64,000 bases of DNA from Rathayibacter sp. SD072 (lineage in GTDB: Bacteria; Actinomycetota; Actinomycetes; Actinomycetales; Microbacteriaceae), in NCBI RefSeq assembly GCF_017355185.1, contig NZ_JADILJ010000003.1, forward strand, positions 79,305-143,304, written 5' to 3'. A program made the translations under genes and the position numbers. The stretch's first letter is position 1, and every line of letters starts with the position of its first letter. Below, in pieces: positions 51,760 to 59,899 of this stretch. The notes beneath the pieces were generated by a model, which was not told the DNA's origin, made no database searches, and worked only from the letters and a program-made list of their open reading frames with translations.

Positions 51760-51858
51760 ATGAGTCACATAGTCATCATCCTCGGCGTTGCAGCGCTTCT
51801 CATCGGCGTCGCTGCCCTATTCGTCGTAATTGTCGTCAAACTGACGCGTCAACACTGA
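51760..51858 (+). CDS. Predicted 32-aa single-helix membrane peptide
   Basis: MSHIVIILGVAALLIGVAAL begins at ATG 51760, and the frame ends FVVIVVKLTRQH. A continuous hydrophobic helix with a basic C-terminus, positive-inside. An AG-rich stretch (TAGAGTGAAG) lies upstream. Located 30 bp after protein B, it may be a small membrane component of the secreted cluster. Could also be chance, but 26 of 32 residues are hydrophobic or small. Confidence 0.5.
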   Translation: MSHIVIILGVAALLIGVAALFVVIVVKLTRQH

Positions 51859-51930
51859 ATCACTGAATACAGAACTCACTCCGACTCGGGCCCCGAGCGG
51901 AATCGTCAATGATGATGAAATGAGGTTCCT

Positions 51931-52347
51931 TTGTCCACTATTGCAAGCTCCCCTCGCAGGAGCGCCCTCTCACGCGAAAGGCCTGGCGCGAAAGACAAGC
52001 GGTTCGCCCCAAGCCGTCAGAAGCTGGGAACACTGGTCGTGGCGTCTCTTCTGATCGCCGGCGCCGTCGCACCGGGGGCCGAGGCGCTCGGCTCTGCCTA
52101 TCGCACTTGTCTCGGTCTGGGAGAGGGTCGCGTCTACGGAGTCAGCGTCAGCTCCAGGGCCCAGACCTACATCACCGTGCAGCCCTGCAACGTCTACAAC
52201 GTCGGCGTGCGGGCGAACTACCAGGCCTACCCGGGGGCGTCCTACGCCTGGACCGGATGGGCCTACAACGCAACCACAATCACGGTGAACCAGTCCGGCA
52301 CCGTCGGCGGGCAGCACCTGTTCGGCTCATCAACGTTCACTACCTGA
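51931..52347 (+). CDS. Exported hypothetical protein C, 138 aa
   Basis: Frame begins at TTG 51931. A long basic leader (RERPGAKDKRFAPSRQKLG) is followed by a hydrophobic segment (TLVVASLLIAGAVAPGAEA) as signal peptide, then a beta-rich Gly/Tyr-containing mature part (YITVQPCNVYNVGVRANYQ). Two cysteines. Start is uncertain; an inner start near the hydrophobic segment is possible. No family recognised. Confidence 0.6.
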   Translation: MSTIASSPRRSALSRERPGAKDKRFAPSRQKLGTLVVASLLIAGAVAPGAEALGSAYRTCLGLGEGRVYGVSVSSRAQTYITVQPCNVYNVGVRANYQAYPGASYAWTGWAYNATTITVNQSGTVGGQHLFGSSTFTT

Positions 52348-52358
52348 TCAACTAGGGG

Positions 52359-52793
52359 ATGAAGATCATGACAGCAGACAATCGCCGCGCACGCGCGACC
52401 TTGGCGGGCAGCATCCTGCTGCTCGCTCTGACCGGGTGCGCTTCGGGCACCAGTGCAGGAGCCGGCGCCGGCGTCGGCGCCGAGAGCACTCCGGTGCAGG
52501 CCGAGCCGGCCGCCGGTCCGCCCGTCTCGACCGCCGATGCGTCGGACTTGCAGAAGTCCTACCTCGAGGACGGCTCCGTCTCAGAGGACGAATACACGAA
52601 GTCCTTCCAGATCTACTCGGACTGCATGGCCGAAGAGGGCTTCCCGCCCACTCTCGACAAACCGAGCGACTCCAAGATCATCAAGTACTCGGTCGACGCG
52701 AAAGCGGTCGACTCCGGGGTCGAAGGCGACTGCTACGCCGAGCACTTCAAGGACGTCGATGTCGTTTGGCAGGTCTCTCAAGGAGACAAGTAA
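52359..52793 (+). CDS. Lipoprotein, 144 aa
   Basis: Signal peptide with LAGSILLLALTGC lipobox (Cys27), a Gly/Ala linker, then a mature domain with two further cysteines in IYSDCMAEEG and EGDCYAEHF. GGGGATG and AAGATC lie upstream, with the ATG at 52359. It is 11 bp after protein C and just before a strong terminator, so it ends this transcript. Domain not identified. Confidence 0.78.
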   Translation: MKIMTADNRRARATLAGSILLLALTGCASGTSAGAGAGVGAESTPVQAEPAAGPPVSTADASDLQKSYLEDGSVSEDEYTKSFQIYSDCMAEEGFPPTLDKPSDSKIIKYSVDAKAVDSGVEGDCYAEHFKDVDVVWQVSQGDK

Positions 52794-52857
52794 TCGTCGC
52801 CGACAACGCCCCGCGTTTACGTCGCGTCAGCGGCCAGTAGCCGCGATCGTCAAGAAG

Positions 52858-52895
52858 AAGAGGAGGTCCCCTCCGTTCGGCGGGGACCTCCTCTT
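52858..52895. terminator. Strong bidirectional intrinsic terminator
   Basis: A perfect 14-bp stem (52858-52871 with 52882-52895) with a 10-nt loop, followed by TTCGTCT on the plus side and preceded by a purine run that reads as a pyrimidine tract on the minus side. It separates the convergent lipoprotein and 52933 genes. Confidence 0.88.
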
Positions 52896-52932
52896 TCGTC
52901 TAGATCCCTACTATCTAGATCAACAGGTAACT

Positions 52933-53772
52933 TCAGGACCAGATGCATCCTGACGAGCGAGAGGCAAAGATTCTCGCTTTTCCTGACTGCTGATCCTCGT
53001 ACAGGTTCAGCTCATGCGGCTTGAAGTCGTAAAGGTCGCGAACAACCCAGCAGTGCTCGCTTGTTCGGTGTACCGAGAAAGTTCCAAGGTTCAAGGCCAG
53101 GTCGGTTTCAAAAACCTCGTTCGGGTTATACATGTCGTACCCGTCTTTTGGCAGCTTCTTTGCCCAAGAGACAAAGTACTTTTGCCCCTCGAAGTAGCTC
53201 CAAGGAATGTAGTACATCCCGCCCTTCTTGGAGTAGAAGTGGTTGTACAACTTTGGGCCGAGGTAGGTGGTCCCGGCCGGCGCCTCTCCGAGGAATTTGT
53301 CGAAGTTGGGGTCGTAGTTCACGCGGTCCGGGTAGTTCTTGCGTTCAGCTTCCACCAGCTGGTCCCGCGTTCGCTCGGTATCGCCGTCGGTCACGGGCTG
53401 CGGTGCGCTGGCGCTATCGCACCGCGGAATTCCGGTAGTGAATCCCGATTCGCCGGTGTTGACAAAGACATTCGGAATCCATCCGTAGTTTGTCTTTTCC
53501 CAAATATCTGATGTACCAGCGTCACTCGTGACAGTGGCGCCGGTGGTTTCACATTCTATTTGCACCAAAGTGCCATCGCTGATGGCTTGCGGTGCCTTAT
53601 TGTCGTTTCGCATTTCAGTTGAAGTGCGAGGATAGAGGCCCATATGTGACCATTCCAAAGGATATGAAGGGTCGGCATTAGCAGTTGTCGCCCCGGCTAC
53701 GAGGGCGACTAGAACTGCGCAGGTCGTTCCTACTTGAGCGAGGCGAGCGGATCGAGTTGTTTTGCGGAACAT
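52933..53772 (-). CDS. Exported protein with SH3-like N-terminal domain, 279 aa
   Basis: Signal peptide (RLAQVGTTCAVLVALVAG; cut near TTANADP). Then HMGLYPRTSTEMRNDNKAP and DGTLVQIECETTGATV with DIWEKTNYGWIPNVFVNTGE, an SH3b-like module. The second half (about 130-279) has KFLGEAPAGTTYLGPKLYNH and SYFEGQKYFVSWAKKLPKDG, not recognised. DNA here is less GC-rich than its neighbours, hinting at transfer. Could be a cell-wall-binding effector. Confidence 0.75.
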   Translation of the reverse strand: MFRKTTRSARLAQVGTTCAVLVALVAGATTANADPSYPLEWSHMGLYPRTSTEMRNDNKAPQAISDGTLVQIECETTGATVTSDAGTSDIWEKTNYGWIPNVFVNTGESGFTTGIPRCDSASAPQPVTDGDTERTRDQLVEAERKNYPDRVNYDPNFDKFLGEAPAGTTYLGPKLYNHFYSKKGGMYYIPWSYFEGQKYFVSWAKKLPKDGYDMYNPNEVFETDLALNLGTFSVHRTSEHCWVVRDLYDFKPHELNLYEDQQSGKARIFASRSSGCIWS

Positions 53773-54050
53773 CCGGAGGTCTCCTTCGGTCGTCAGTCGA
53801 GTCGACTTGGCCCCCGAAGTCGGTGCATGGAGTGGAAGCTAGTCTCGACTCACCGATCACAGTACGGTTCGATCCGGTCGCTGGGAGGCTTCGGAAGTAA
53901 CGATCCGACGTCGGGCCGCTCTCGACGCCGACGAACACTGTGCGGCTCCGCTAGCGAGGACGTTCTCCCGCATCCGAGGCTCCGGGCCAAGGCCACGGCG
54001 GGGGCGAGGTGTAGTCCGGAGATCACAACCTTGCGTTCGACGCAGCGGCA

Positions 54051-54353
54051 TCAGAACCCGCGCCAGAGGGACGCCCCGGGCGAGCCCTCATCGCGGGTCC
54101 AGCCTGGGAGACGTGCCGCGTACTCCTCGTGTCCGACCATGAGGTCAGATCCTTTCCCAGCAAGACGGACGAGGCTGCGCCGGCGCAGGTGCGTCTTGTG
54201 CAGGAACCATTCGACATCGTTCGCCGCATGTCGGGCACCTACACGGGCGAGGACGTCGGACGCATCCAACACGGAGTTGCCGACAGAATCGACATTCTCG
54301 AGCGCGGTGGCCAGAGGAGGCTCTTCGAGCGTTCCGACGAGGCTGGGCAGCAT
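54051..54353 (-). CDS. Hypothetical protein, 100 aa
   Basis: ATG 54353 follows the very strong ribosome site GGAAGGGGG. The protein starts MLPSLVGTLEEPPLATALEN, continues DVEWFLHKTHLRRRSLVRLA, and ends PGWTRDEGSPGASLWRGF. Codon use and RBS support a real gene, but no domain is seen. Divergent from the 54442 gene. The stretch 53773-54050 upstream holds nothing I can support. Confidence 0.5.
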   Translation of the reverse strand: MLPSLVGTLEEPPLATALENVDSVGNSVLDASDVLARVGARHAANDVEWFLHKTHLRRRSLVRLAGKGSDLMVGHEEYAARLPGWTRDEGSPGASLWRGF

Positions 54354-54441
54354 CCATCCCCCCTTCCTCGCGTCCGTGGAACCACCGTCTATCGGACACG
54401 TGACGATGACACTTCGATCAGGTTGAGTCCACACTGGGTGA

Positions 54442-54975
54442 GTGGTCTTGCTGCTTCTCGCCTCGCTCCCCGAAGACCCGAACACCTCGACGCTTGACCC
54501 GACGCTGCAAGCGTTGCTGGCGACCTTCGGCGGCGCGCTTCTCGCTGCTCTCGCGGGTCTCGCGGGCGCCGCGATCGAAGGCAAGCGTGAACACAAGAGA
54601 TGGCTGCGCGAGCGTCGCTACGAGGCGTTCGTGCGCGCATACGCCTTGATCAAGGGTTTCGACCTGAACACGTCGAAGCAGAACAAGATCGCTGCGCGCC
54701 TCCTCAGTGCTACCGAGACGGACGGACGGGAAGAAGAGGACCTGAAAAAGCTTCAAGATGAGGCGGATGCGTTGTTCGGGACGGTCACGACAGAACTCGC
54801 TCCGATTCTCGTGCTTGGTCCGGCGTCGGTGGCGCAGCGCGCAATAGAGATGCAGCTCGCCTATGAGGCGGGCGACAAGGATGCTCAGCAGCAGGCAGAG
54901 TCCTCCTTCATCCTCGCTTCCCAGAACGCTCTCGCGGTTCCTCGGCAGCAGCGCCCCAAGCCGACCCGCCCTTGA
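54442..54975 (+). CDS. Membrane-anchored hypothetical protein, 177 aa
   Basis: GTG 54442. One N-terminal membrane helix (LLATFGGALLAALAGLAGAA) followed by a cytoplasmic helical domain (REHKRWLRERRYEAFVRAYA; EEEDLKKLQDEADALFG). This one-helix plus helical-bundle plan is common in actinobacterial proteins of unknown role. No RBS is obvious. Confidence 0.6.
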   Translation: MVLLLLASLPEDPNTSTLDPTLQALLATFGGALLAALAGLAGAAIEGKREHKRWLRERRYEAFVRAYALIKGFDLNTSKQNKIAARLLSATETDGREEEDLKKLQDEADALFGTVTTELAPILVLGPASVAQRAIEMQLAYEAGDKDAQQQAESSFILASQNALAVPRQQRPKPTRP

Positions 54976-55240
54976 CGGTCCGGCTTCGCACCATCGCGCA
55001 CCTGCTCGGCGCCGACCGGACCGTCAGGGTTCCATTTGCGTCCGGAGAGCGATCCCCAAGCGGGACGCCGCCGCCCGTGGCCTGTGGTCTGTGGCCTGCT
55101 GCTATTGAGGAAAGCACTGTCCGGCTGCGCCGCGCCGAGCGGATGCTCCCGTCGCTTGACATCGTCGCCAGGCGCTCATCATCATGCGGTGACGCTCGAT
55201 GGCGCCCGGCCACCGGCACCTCGGAAGAAAGGGCGCTCTC

Positions 55241-55693
55241 ATGCCCACCACGATCTTCGTCAACCTGGCCGTCACTGATCTGGCGCGCTCCCGCTCGTTC
55301 TTCGAATCGCTCGGCTACTCCATCAACGAGGGCTTTAGCGACGAGAACGCCGTCAGCGTGGTGATCAGCGACACGATCACTGCGATGCTGCTCACGCGGG
55401 AGTTCTTCGCCGAGTTCACCAGCAAGTCGATCATCGACGCCACCACCTCGACCGAGGTGCAGCTCGCTCTCAGCGCCGAGAGCAAGGAGGAGGTCGACGC
55501 TGTCCACGAAAAAGCTCTTGCGGCGGGGGCGACGCCTGCCGGCGTGCAGGATCACGGGTTCATGTATTCGAAGAGCTTCGACGACCTCGACGGTCACCAC
55601 TGGGACTTCGTCTGGATGGATCCAGCCGCGGCGGCCGGTAGCGCTCCGGAGCTGAGTGTCGAGGAGATCCGCGAGAACACGACGCACAGCTGA
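55241..55693 (+). CDS. VOC-family (glyoxalase-like) protein, 150 aa
   Basis: ATG 55241 with AAAGGG upstream. Seen: FVNLAVTDLARSRSFFESLG, then LTREFFAEFTSKSI and the end DHGFMYSKSFDDLDGHHWDF in which H and E/D metal-ligand positions are present. This is the lactoylglutathione-lyase-like subgroup with an MYSKSF signature. Likely an antibiotic-resistance or detoxification relative; substrate unknown. The gap 54976-55240 shows no gene. Confidence 0.85.
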   Translation: MPTTIFVNLAVTDLARSRSFFESLGYSINEGFSDENAVSVVISDTITAMLLTREFFAEFTSKSIIDATTSTEVQLALSAESKEEVDAVHEKALAAGATPAGVQDHGFMYSKSFDDLDGHHWDFVWMDPAAAAGSAPELSVEEIRENTTHS

Positions 55694-55739
55694 GCTGTTC
55701 ACGACTGCGCGCCATCAGGACGATGGCCGCGACTTCGTA

Positions 55740-56075
55740 TCAGGCCGGAGAGATCCGGTCGAGGTCGGCTTCCGGCACGATGACCAGGCCACGGTCGTTG
55801 TGGGACGTCTCGAGCATGGCGACGATCCAGGCACGGTTGATCGCGGGAGGCCGGCTGCCGGAGAACTGGAACTGCAGCGGGATCGACGGGGCGATCCACA
55901 GGGAGGCGCGACCTGAGCCTTCGTCGACGGAGATCGGCCAGGACAGGAGGAAGCTCTCCTGCCGGCGCAGCTTGGCGGTGAGCGCGAGTTTCACGTGCGC
56001 GAGAGTCCGGTCGTCCATCTCGTAGACGGTTCCCGGTCCGTAGATCAGCTGTCCCACGGCGGTAGCTTTCCACAT
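55740..56075 (-). CDS. DUF7882-type small protein (misannotated ligase family), 111 aa
   Basis: Reads GPGTVYEMDDRTLAHVKLAL, then FLLSWPISVDEGSGRASLWI and IPLQFQFSGSRPPAINRAWI. It is paralogous to the 57277 gene, which carries the same pattern (GTPPTEHDVEDRLLAHLQV; PVQFSFYGSRIPALNPAWV). Such about 110-aa proteins are abundant in Microbacteriaceae and are often labelled ATP-dependent DNA ligase without ligase motifs. Function unknown; the name DUF7882 is from memory. Confidence 0.7.
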   Translation of the reverse strand: MWKATAVGQLIYGPGTVYEMDDRTLAHVKLALTAKLRRQESFLLSWPISVDEGSGRASLWIAPSIPLQFQFSGSRPPAINRAWIVAMLETSHNDRGLVIVPEADLDRISPA

Positions 56076-56183
56076 CAGTACCCGACAGACGTCGAGCGGT
56101 CAACGGTGTCCCCACACTCGAGGACCTTTCGTACCGTCAACAGTGCCGGTGAGCGCTTCGCTCGACGGCGGAGAGGGGGCGTC

Positions 56184-56453
56184 GTGGTGCAGGTGACGGT
56201 GCAGGATCGGACGTATCTGCTCGCTGCGGGGTCGACGATGGCGGACACGAAGCAGGCGGTCCTCGACGCGATGCGCGCCGCGCCCTCGTTCCTCTCACTG
56301 CGCACGGTCCTCGACGGTCACGTGGAGGTGCTGCTCACGCCGTCGAGCTCGGTCGTACTCGAGCAGCACGACGAGGCTCTGCTGCCGACCATCCCGCGCC
56401 AGGACTTCACCGAGCCCGACTTCGACGACCTGTACGGCACTGAGTACAGCTGA
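56184..56453 (+). CDS. Hypothetical protein, 89 aa
   Basis: GTG 56184 is preceded by GGAGAGGGGG. Reads VTVQDRTYLLAAGSTMADTK, then LRTVLDGHVEVLLTPSSSVV, and ends EPDFDDLYGTEYS. A small beta-rich protein with acidic C-terminus. Divergent from the 55740 gene. Companion of the DUF7882-like genes in this neighbourhood; role unknown. Confidence 0.65.
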   Translation: MVQVTVQDRTYLLAAGSTMADTKQAVLDAMRAAPSFLSLRTVLDGHVEVLLTPSSSVVLEQHDEALLPTIPRQDFTEPDFDDLYGTEYS

Positions 56454-56548
56454 CCCCCTGCACGATAGGCAGGATCGCCGCAGCACGAGCAGGTCGCTGC
56501 CGATGTCGTTCTCAGACCCGCAACGTCGGATCGGTGCACACTACGGTC

Positions 56549-56746
56549 ATGGCTCGCCAGAATTCCGTCGAACCCCATCGCGGGCAGCACGTGCGCTTCA
56601 TCCGCTACGTCGACACCCGCGATGGGTGGCAGTCGCAGATCATCCGCGGGCAGCTGGAGGAGCGCACCGATTCCGGGTGGCGCGTGCGGATCGTCGACGA
56701 CGTCCGCACCCTCGACCGCACGGAGTGGTCCCTCTACCGCGAGTGA
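56549..56746 (+). CDS. Hypothetical protein, 65 aa
   Basis: ATG 56549 (MARQNSVEPHRGQHVRFIRY), ending TLDRTEWSLYRE. Short, charged, beta-rich; the spacing of charged and aromatic residues resembles a small nucleic-acid-binding or SH3-like fold. Not recognised. The stretch 56747-56979 after it has no gene. Confidence 0.5.
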   Translation: MARQNSVEPHRGQHVRFIRYVDTRDGWQSQIIRGQLEERTDSGWRVRIVDDVRTLDRTEWSLYRE

Positions 56747-56979
56747 CACCGAAGGCGGAGGCCGCCCACCACGTCAGTACCTCGACCATCGCGGGTCCAC
56801 GCTCCACTGCACGTCTCGCGGGCCGGGAACGCAAAGTGGATAGAACTCCACGCGACGATGCCCCAGATAGCTACATTCTCTAGGTAGTTGCTGAAGTCGG
56901 TAGGTCCCAGTCCTAGGACCTCCAGGCAACGTCCGCGCCGTACCGGCGCTCTTCGTCGCGCCTGGAAAGGATTCTCGCC

Positions 56980-57222
56980 ATGTCGGTCTCGGTTCTCCCT
57001 CGTCGTACGACGTTCCTCGCCCCCCGCTCGGAATGGGTCGCAGTCGGATCCGCGCTGTGGGTCGCCCTGTCCTCGGGGCTGCACCAGGGTCGGGTCGAGA
57101 CGCTCGGCGGCGCGTTCGCCGCCATCGACGACTCCGGGCGGACGGTCGGCGAGTTCCCCACCCTGCGCGAGGCGATGACCGCCGTCGAGAACCACCTCGT
57201 CGTCTCTGACGTCGCCGCCTGA
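56980..57222 (+). CDS. Hypothetical protein, 80 aa
   Basis: ATG 56980, with GAAAGG upstream. Reads WVAVGSALWVALSSGLHQGR and then IDDSGRTVGEFPTLREAMTA. A central beta hairpin and one helix; no named domain. It is 54 bp before the DUF7882-type gene on the same strand, possibly cotranscribed. Confidence 0.65.
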   Translation: MSVSVLPRRTTFLAPRSEWVAVGSALWVALSSGLHQGRVETLGGAFAAIDDSGRTVGEFPTLREAMTAVENHLVVSDVAA

Positions 57223-57276
57223 ACCCGGCGTCCCCTCTTCACACCCTTCCGCCATCCACGAGACAGGATCACCATC

Positions 57277-57609
57277 ATGGGCAAGCTTCTCTACGGCACT
57301 CCTCCGACCGAGCACGACGTCGAGGACCGCCTCCTCGCGCACCTTCAGGTCGTCATCGTGAACAAGTTCCGGCGCGGCGAGTCGTTCGCCTTCACCCTTA
57401 TCGTGCCCTCGTCGCACGGCAGCGGACGCCAGACGCTCTGGCTGAACCCGACCATCCCGGTCCAGTTCTCCTTCTACGGCAGCCGCATTCCCGCGCTGAA
57501 CCCGGCCTGGGTGCAGGAGCTGATGAACGAGGCCAACAGCGGCCGCGGACTCAGCGTGATCCCAGAGCCTCAGCACCGCGACCTCCCCCGCACGACGGTC
57601 GCCGCCTGA
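57277..57609 (+). CDS. DUF7882-type small protein, 110 aa
   Basis: Paralogue of the 55740 gene (opposite strand). Reads MGKLLYGTPPTEHDVEDRLL, then FRRGESFAFTLIVPSSHGSG and PVQFSFYGSRIPALNPAWVQ. Same length and block order, about 40 percent identical by eye. Such proteins commonly occur in several copies per genome in Microbacteriaceae. Start ATG with AGACAGGATCACC before it. Function unknown. Confidence 0.75.
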   Translation: MGKLLYGTPPTEHDVEDRLLAHLQVVIVNKFRRGESFAFTLIVPSSHGSGRQTLWLNPTIPVQFSFYGSRIPALNPAWVQELMNEANSGRGLSVIPEPQHRDLPRTTVAA

Positions 57610-57744
57610 TCCAGACGGGACGCCGATACGCAAGGGGCCCGCGCGTAGACGCCGTCCGCAGTTGACTGGGCCTTGCTCGCGCAGCAGATGATCGATGTGA
57701 TGACGATGACGGCGAACGACGCCGAGACCTGGAGGGAAGGACCG

Positions 57745-58080
57745 ATGATCGATTTCTTCGACTTCACCTCCCTCGAGACCCGCGGCTACCCGGAGGGCGT
57801 CGTCCCCCTATTCGCCTGCTCCACGTCCGACGTCGACGGCGGGGGAAGCGTCGCGATCACACCTGACGCCGTCTACCTCGGGAAGAATGGCGACGTCACC
57901 CGGATCGACTCCCTCGCGATCCGCTCCTGGCAATCCTCGGCCCGCGGGTCGATGTTCGCGCTGACCGTCGACAGCGACGAGGCGCACGTCACCTATTTGT
58001 TCGCGCAGCTGCGGCCCGCGACGGTTCACGCCATGACGAGGGTCATCGGCCCCGAAGGCCTCGCACTGCACGCCGCATAG
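57745..58080 (+). CDS. Hypothetical protein, 111 aa
   Basis: ATG 57745 chosen for the strong site GGAGGGAAGG 5 bp before it. Reads MIDFFDFTSLETRGYPEGVV, then ALTVDSDEAHVTYLFAQLRP and ends HAMTRVIGPEGLALHAA. A small beta-rich fold with a C-terminal helix, PH-like in feel, but no firm assignment. 71 bp before the AraC gene. Confidence 0.6.
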   Translation: MIDFFDFTSLETRGYPEGVVPLFACSTSDVDGGGSVAITPDAVYLGKNGDVTRIDSLAIRSWQSSARGSMFALTVDSDEAHVTYLFAQLRPATVHAMTRVIGPEGLALHAA

Positions 58081-58151
58081 TTCATCCACTTAACGAAAAA
58101 CGCTGGGCTTTGGTTCTCCGGCGTCCGGTGGTGCGTGGGAATCTGTGAACG

Positions 58152-59108
58152 ATGAACCAGGATCACGGGCGAACCTCTCGATCAGAGGTGACCAGTCACG
58201 ACTTCGACGAAGCGCGCACCCTCCTCGAGAACGAGTACCACGGCCACGGGTTCACCGTCGAACCGACCGAGGCCGACTTCTCCTTCCGCTACTCCCAGAT
58301 CGGCGACGACGAGCTCACCCTCCGCGGCAACCTCTTCGCCGGCTCCCTCCGCGGCGCGATCCACACCCAGGACGAGTACATCGTCTCCTGGATCACCGCT
58401 GGCACCGGCGCCCTCGACCTCACCGGCGACGCCGTCCGGCTCGCCCACGGGCAACCTGCGATCTTCGCGAATGGGCGCTCCGCGGTGTTCGACTTCACCG
58501 ACCACCGGCAGAACCTGATGCACTTCGACGGCGCCTTCCTCGAACGCGTCGCCGCCGAGCACGAGGGCGCCACCGGCCCGCTGCTCTTCGACACCCGCGC
58601 CCGGCCCACCGGCGACGCCCTGCAGAAATGGGCGAGCACCGTCGCCGACGTCGCCCGCGTCATCTACAACGACGACAGCCCCGCGCTGCTGCGCAGCGAA
58701 GCTAAGCGCGCCGCCGCCATCTCGCTCCTCGACACCTTCCCCCACATCCCCCTCGCCGTCTCCGCTCCGATCGCGCTGCCCTCCGAGACCACGCTCCGCA
58801 CGGCGATCGAGCACATGCACGCCCACGCCCACCTCCCCCTCGCGATCGAGGACATCGCCACCCACACCGGAGTCAGCGTCCGCGGCCTCCAGGCGCTCTT
58901 CCGCCGCGAACTCGACCTCACCCCGCTCGACTACCTCCGCCGCATCCGCCTCGACCGCGTCCACGCCGAACTCCGCACCCTCGACCACGGCACAACGACC
59001 GTCGGCGAGATCGCCGGACGCTGGGGCTTCACCCACCTCGGCCGGTTCTCCGCCCACTACGCCGCCCGCTTCGGCGAATACCCCAAGACCACCCTCAGCT
59101 CCGACTGA
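58152..59108 (+). CDS. AraC-family transcriptional regulator, 318 aa
   Basis: N-terminal about 190 residues form a cupin-like sensor (TLRGNLFAGSLRGAIHTQDE). The C-terminal double HTH is seen as LPLAIEDIATHTGVSVRGLQ, ALFRRELDLTPLDYLRRIRL and TVGEIAGRWGFTHLGRFSAH, ending FGEYPKTTL. A complete AraC DNA-binding domain. Its targets are not obvious from position. ATG 58152. Confidence 0.92.
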   Translation: MNQDHGRTSRSEVTSHDFDEARTLLENEYHGHGFTVEPTEADFSFRYSQIGDDELTLRGNLFAGSLRGAIHTQDEYIVSWITAGTGALDLTGDAVRLAHGQPAIFANGRSAVFDFTDHRQNLMHFDGAFLERVAAEHEGATGPLLFDTRARPTGDALQKWASTVADVARVIYNDDSPALLRSEAKRAAAISLLDTFPHIPLAVSAPIALPSETTLRTAIEHMHAHAHLPLAIEDIATHTGVSVRGLQALFRRELDLTPLDYLRRIRLDRVHAELRTLDHGTTTVGEIAGRWGFTHLGRFSAHYAARFGEYPKTTLSSD

Positions 59109-59200
59109 CAGCCGCCTCCCCTGGTCTCGAGAGGAAGCAAGCGGCCTTGATCCGCTGCGCAATCGCGGGTGCTCGTACTCGCCCTTCCGGGGTTTGCGAT

Positions 59201-59252
59201 GTCACTCAATCCGGCCGAAAGCGTCCCGCCGACCGATCCCCATTCGGAACGC
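59201..59252. repeat. Copy 1 of a 50-bp intergenic direct repeat
   Basis: About 48 of its 52 bases match copy 2 at 60416-60464 in order. Starts GTCACTCAATCC and ends GGAACGC. It lies directly upstream of the lipoprotein start. Confidence 0.75.
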
Positions 59253-59265
59253 CTGGAGCTGCGGA

Positions 59266-59811
59266 ATGCCCCCTAGAGTGACGCGCGTGGCACGAGTGAG
59301 CACTGTCGCATCAGCGATCGCGGTGGGCGCGACGACCCTCGTCCTCACCGGATGTGGGCCGACCGAGTACCACGGCTATGAAAGCGGAATCGACGGAGTG
59401 CTCTGGCGCCAAATCGCCTCCTTCGAAGACCCCCTGTCGTTCGAGCTCTACCAGCCGCGCGTCAATGAGCCTGAGCCCTACCTCGCCGCGCTCAGCGGCA
59501 CGCGCTGGGACGGGAGAGCATCATCAGTCGCAGACATCGACCTCGACGCCGGCGGCGTCGTCCTCTACGACCTCTCCTCCACGCCCTCGTCGGCTGAGGT
59601 CTCGGTCTTCATCGCTTCCGGTCCCCGCTCCCCCATCGATGACGGCGCGAGTCCGAGCGAGGTCTACACCTGCTACCGGATCGAGACGGAGTTCGTTGGA
59701 GATCCCATGCCATCGGCCGGACGCGTCCTCCTCGACAGCTGCCCCGAACCGCTGGTCTCTCTCCTGCCCGAGGACGCCGCGTTCGCCAGCGGCGAGGTGT
59801 TCGACGGGTAA
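59266..59811 (+). CDS. Lipoprotein, 181 aa
   Basis: ATG 59266 with GGAG 8 bp upstream. Signal peptide and lipobox at LVLTGCGPTEY. The mature domain (SGIDGVLWRQIASFEDPLSF; GGVVLYDLSSTPSSAEVSVF) has two further Cys and is not recognised. Convergent with the 59900 lipoprotein gene. Confidence 0.75.
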   Translation: MPPRVTRVARVSTVASAIAVGATTLVLTGCGPTEYHGYESGIDGVLWRQIASFEDPLSFELYQPRVNEPEPYLAALSGTRWDGRASSVADIDLDAGGVVLYDLSSTPSSAEVSVFIASGPRSPIDDGASPSEVYTCYRIETEFVGDPMPSAGRVLLDSCPEPLVSLLPEDAAFASGEVFDG

Positions 59812-59899
59812 TGGAAGACAACAATCAGAGTTCCGCTGGACGATCCCCTCACGGCACGAGGCACCGGACTCTACGGAAGCAGACAAGAGCAGTGAATCG

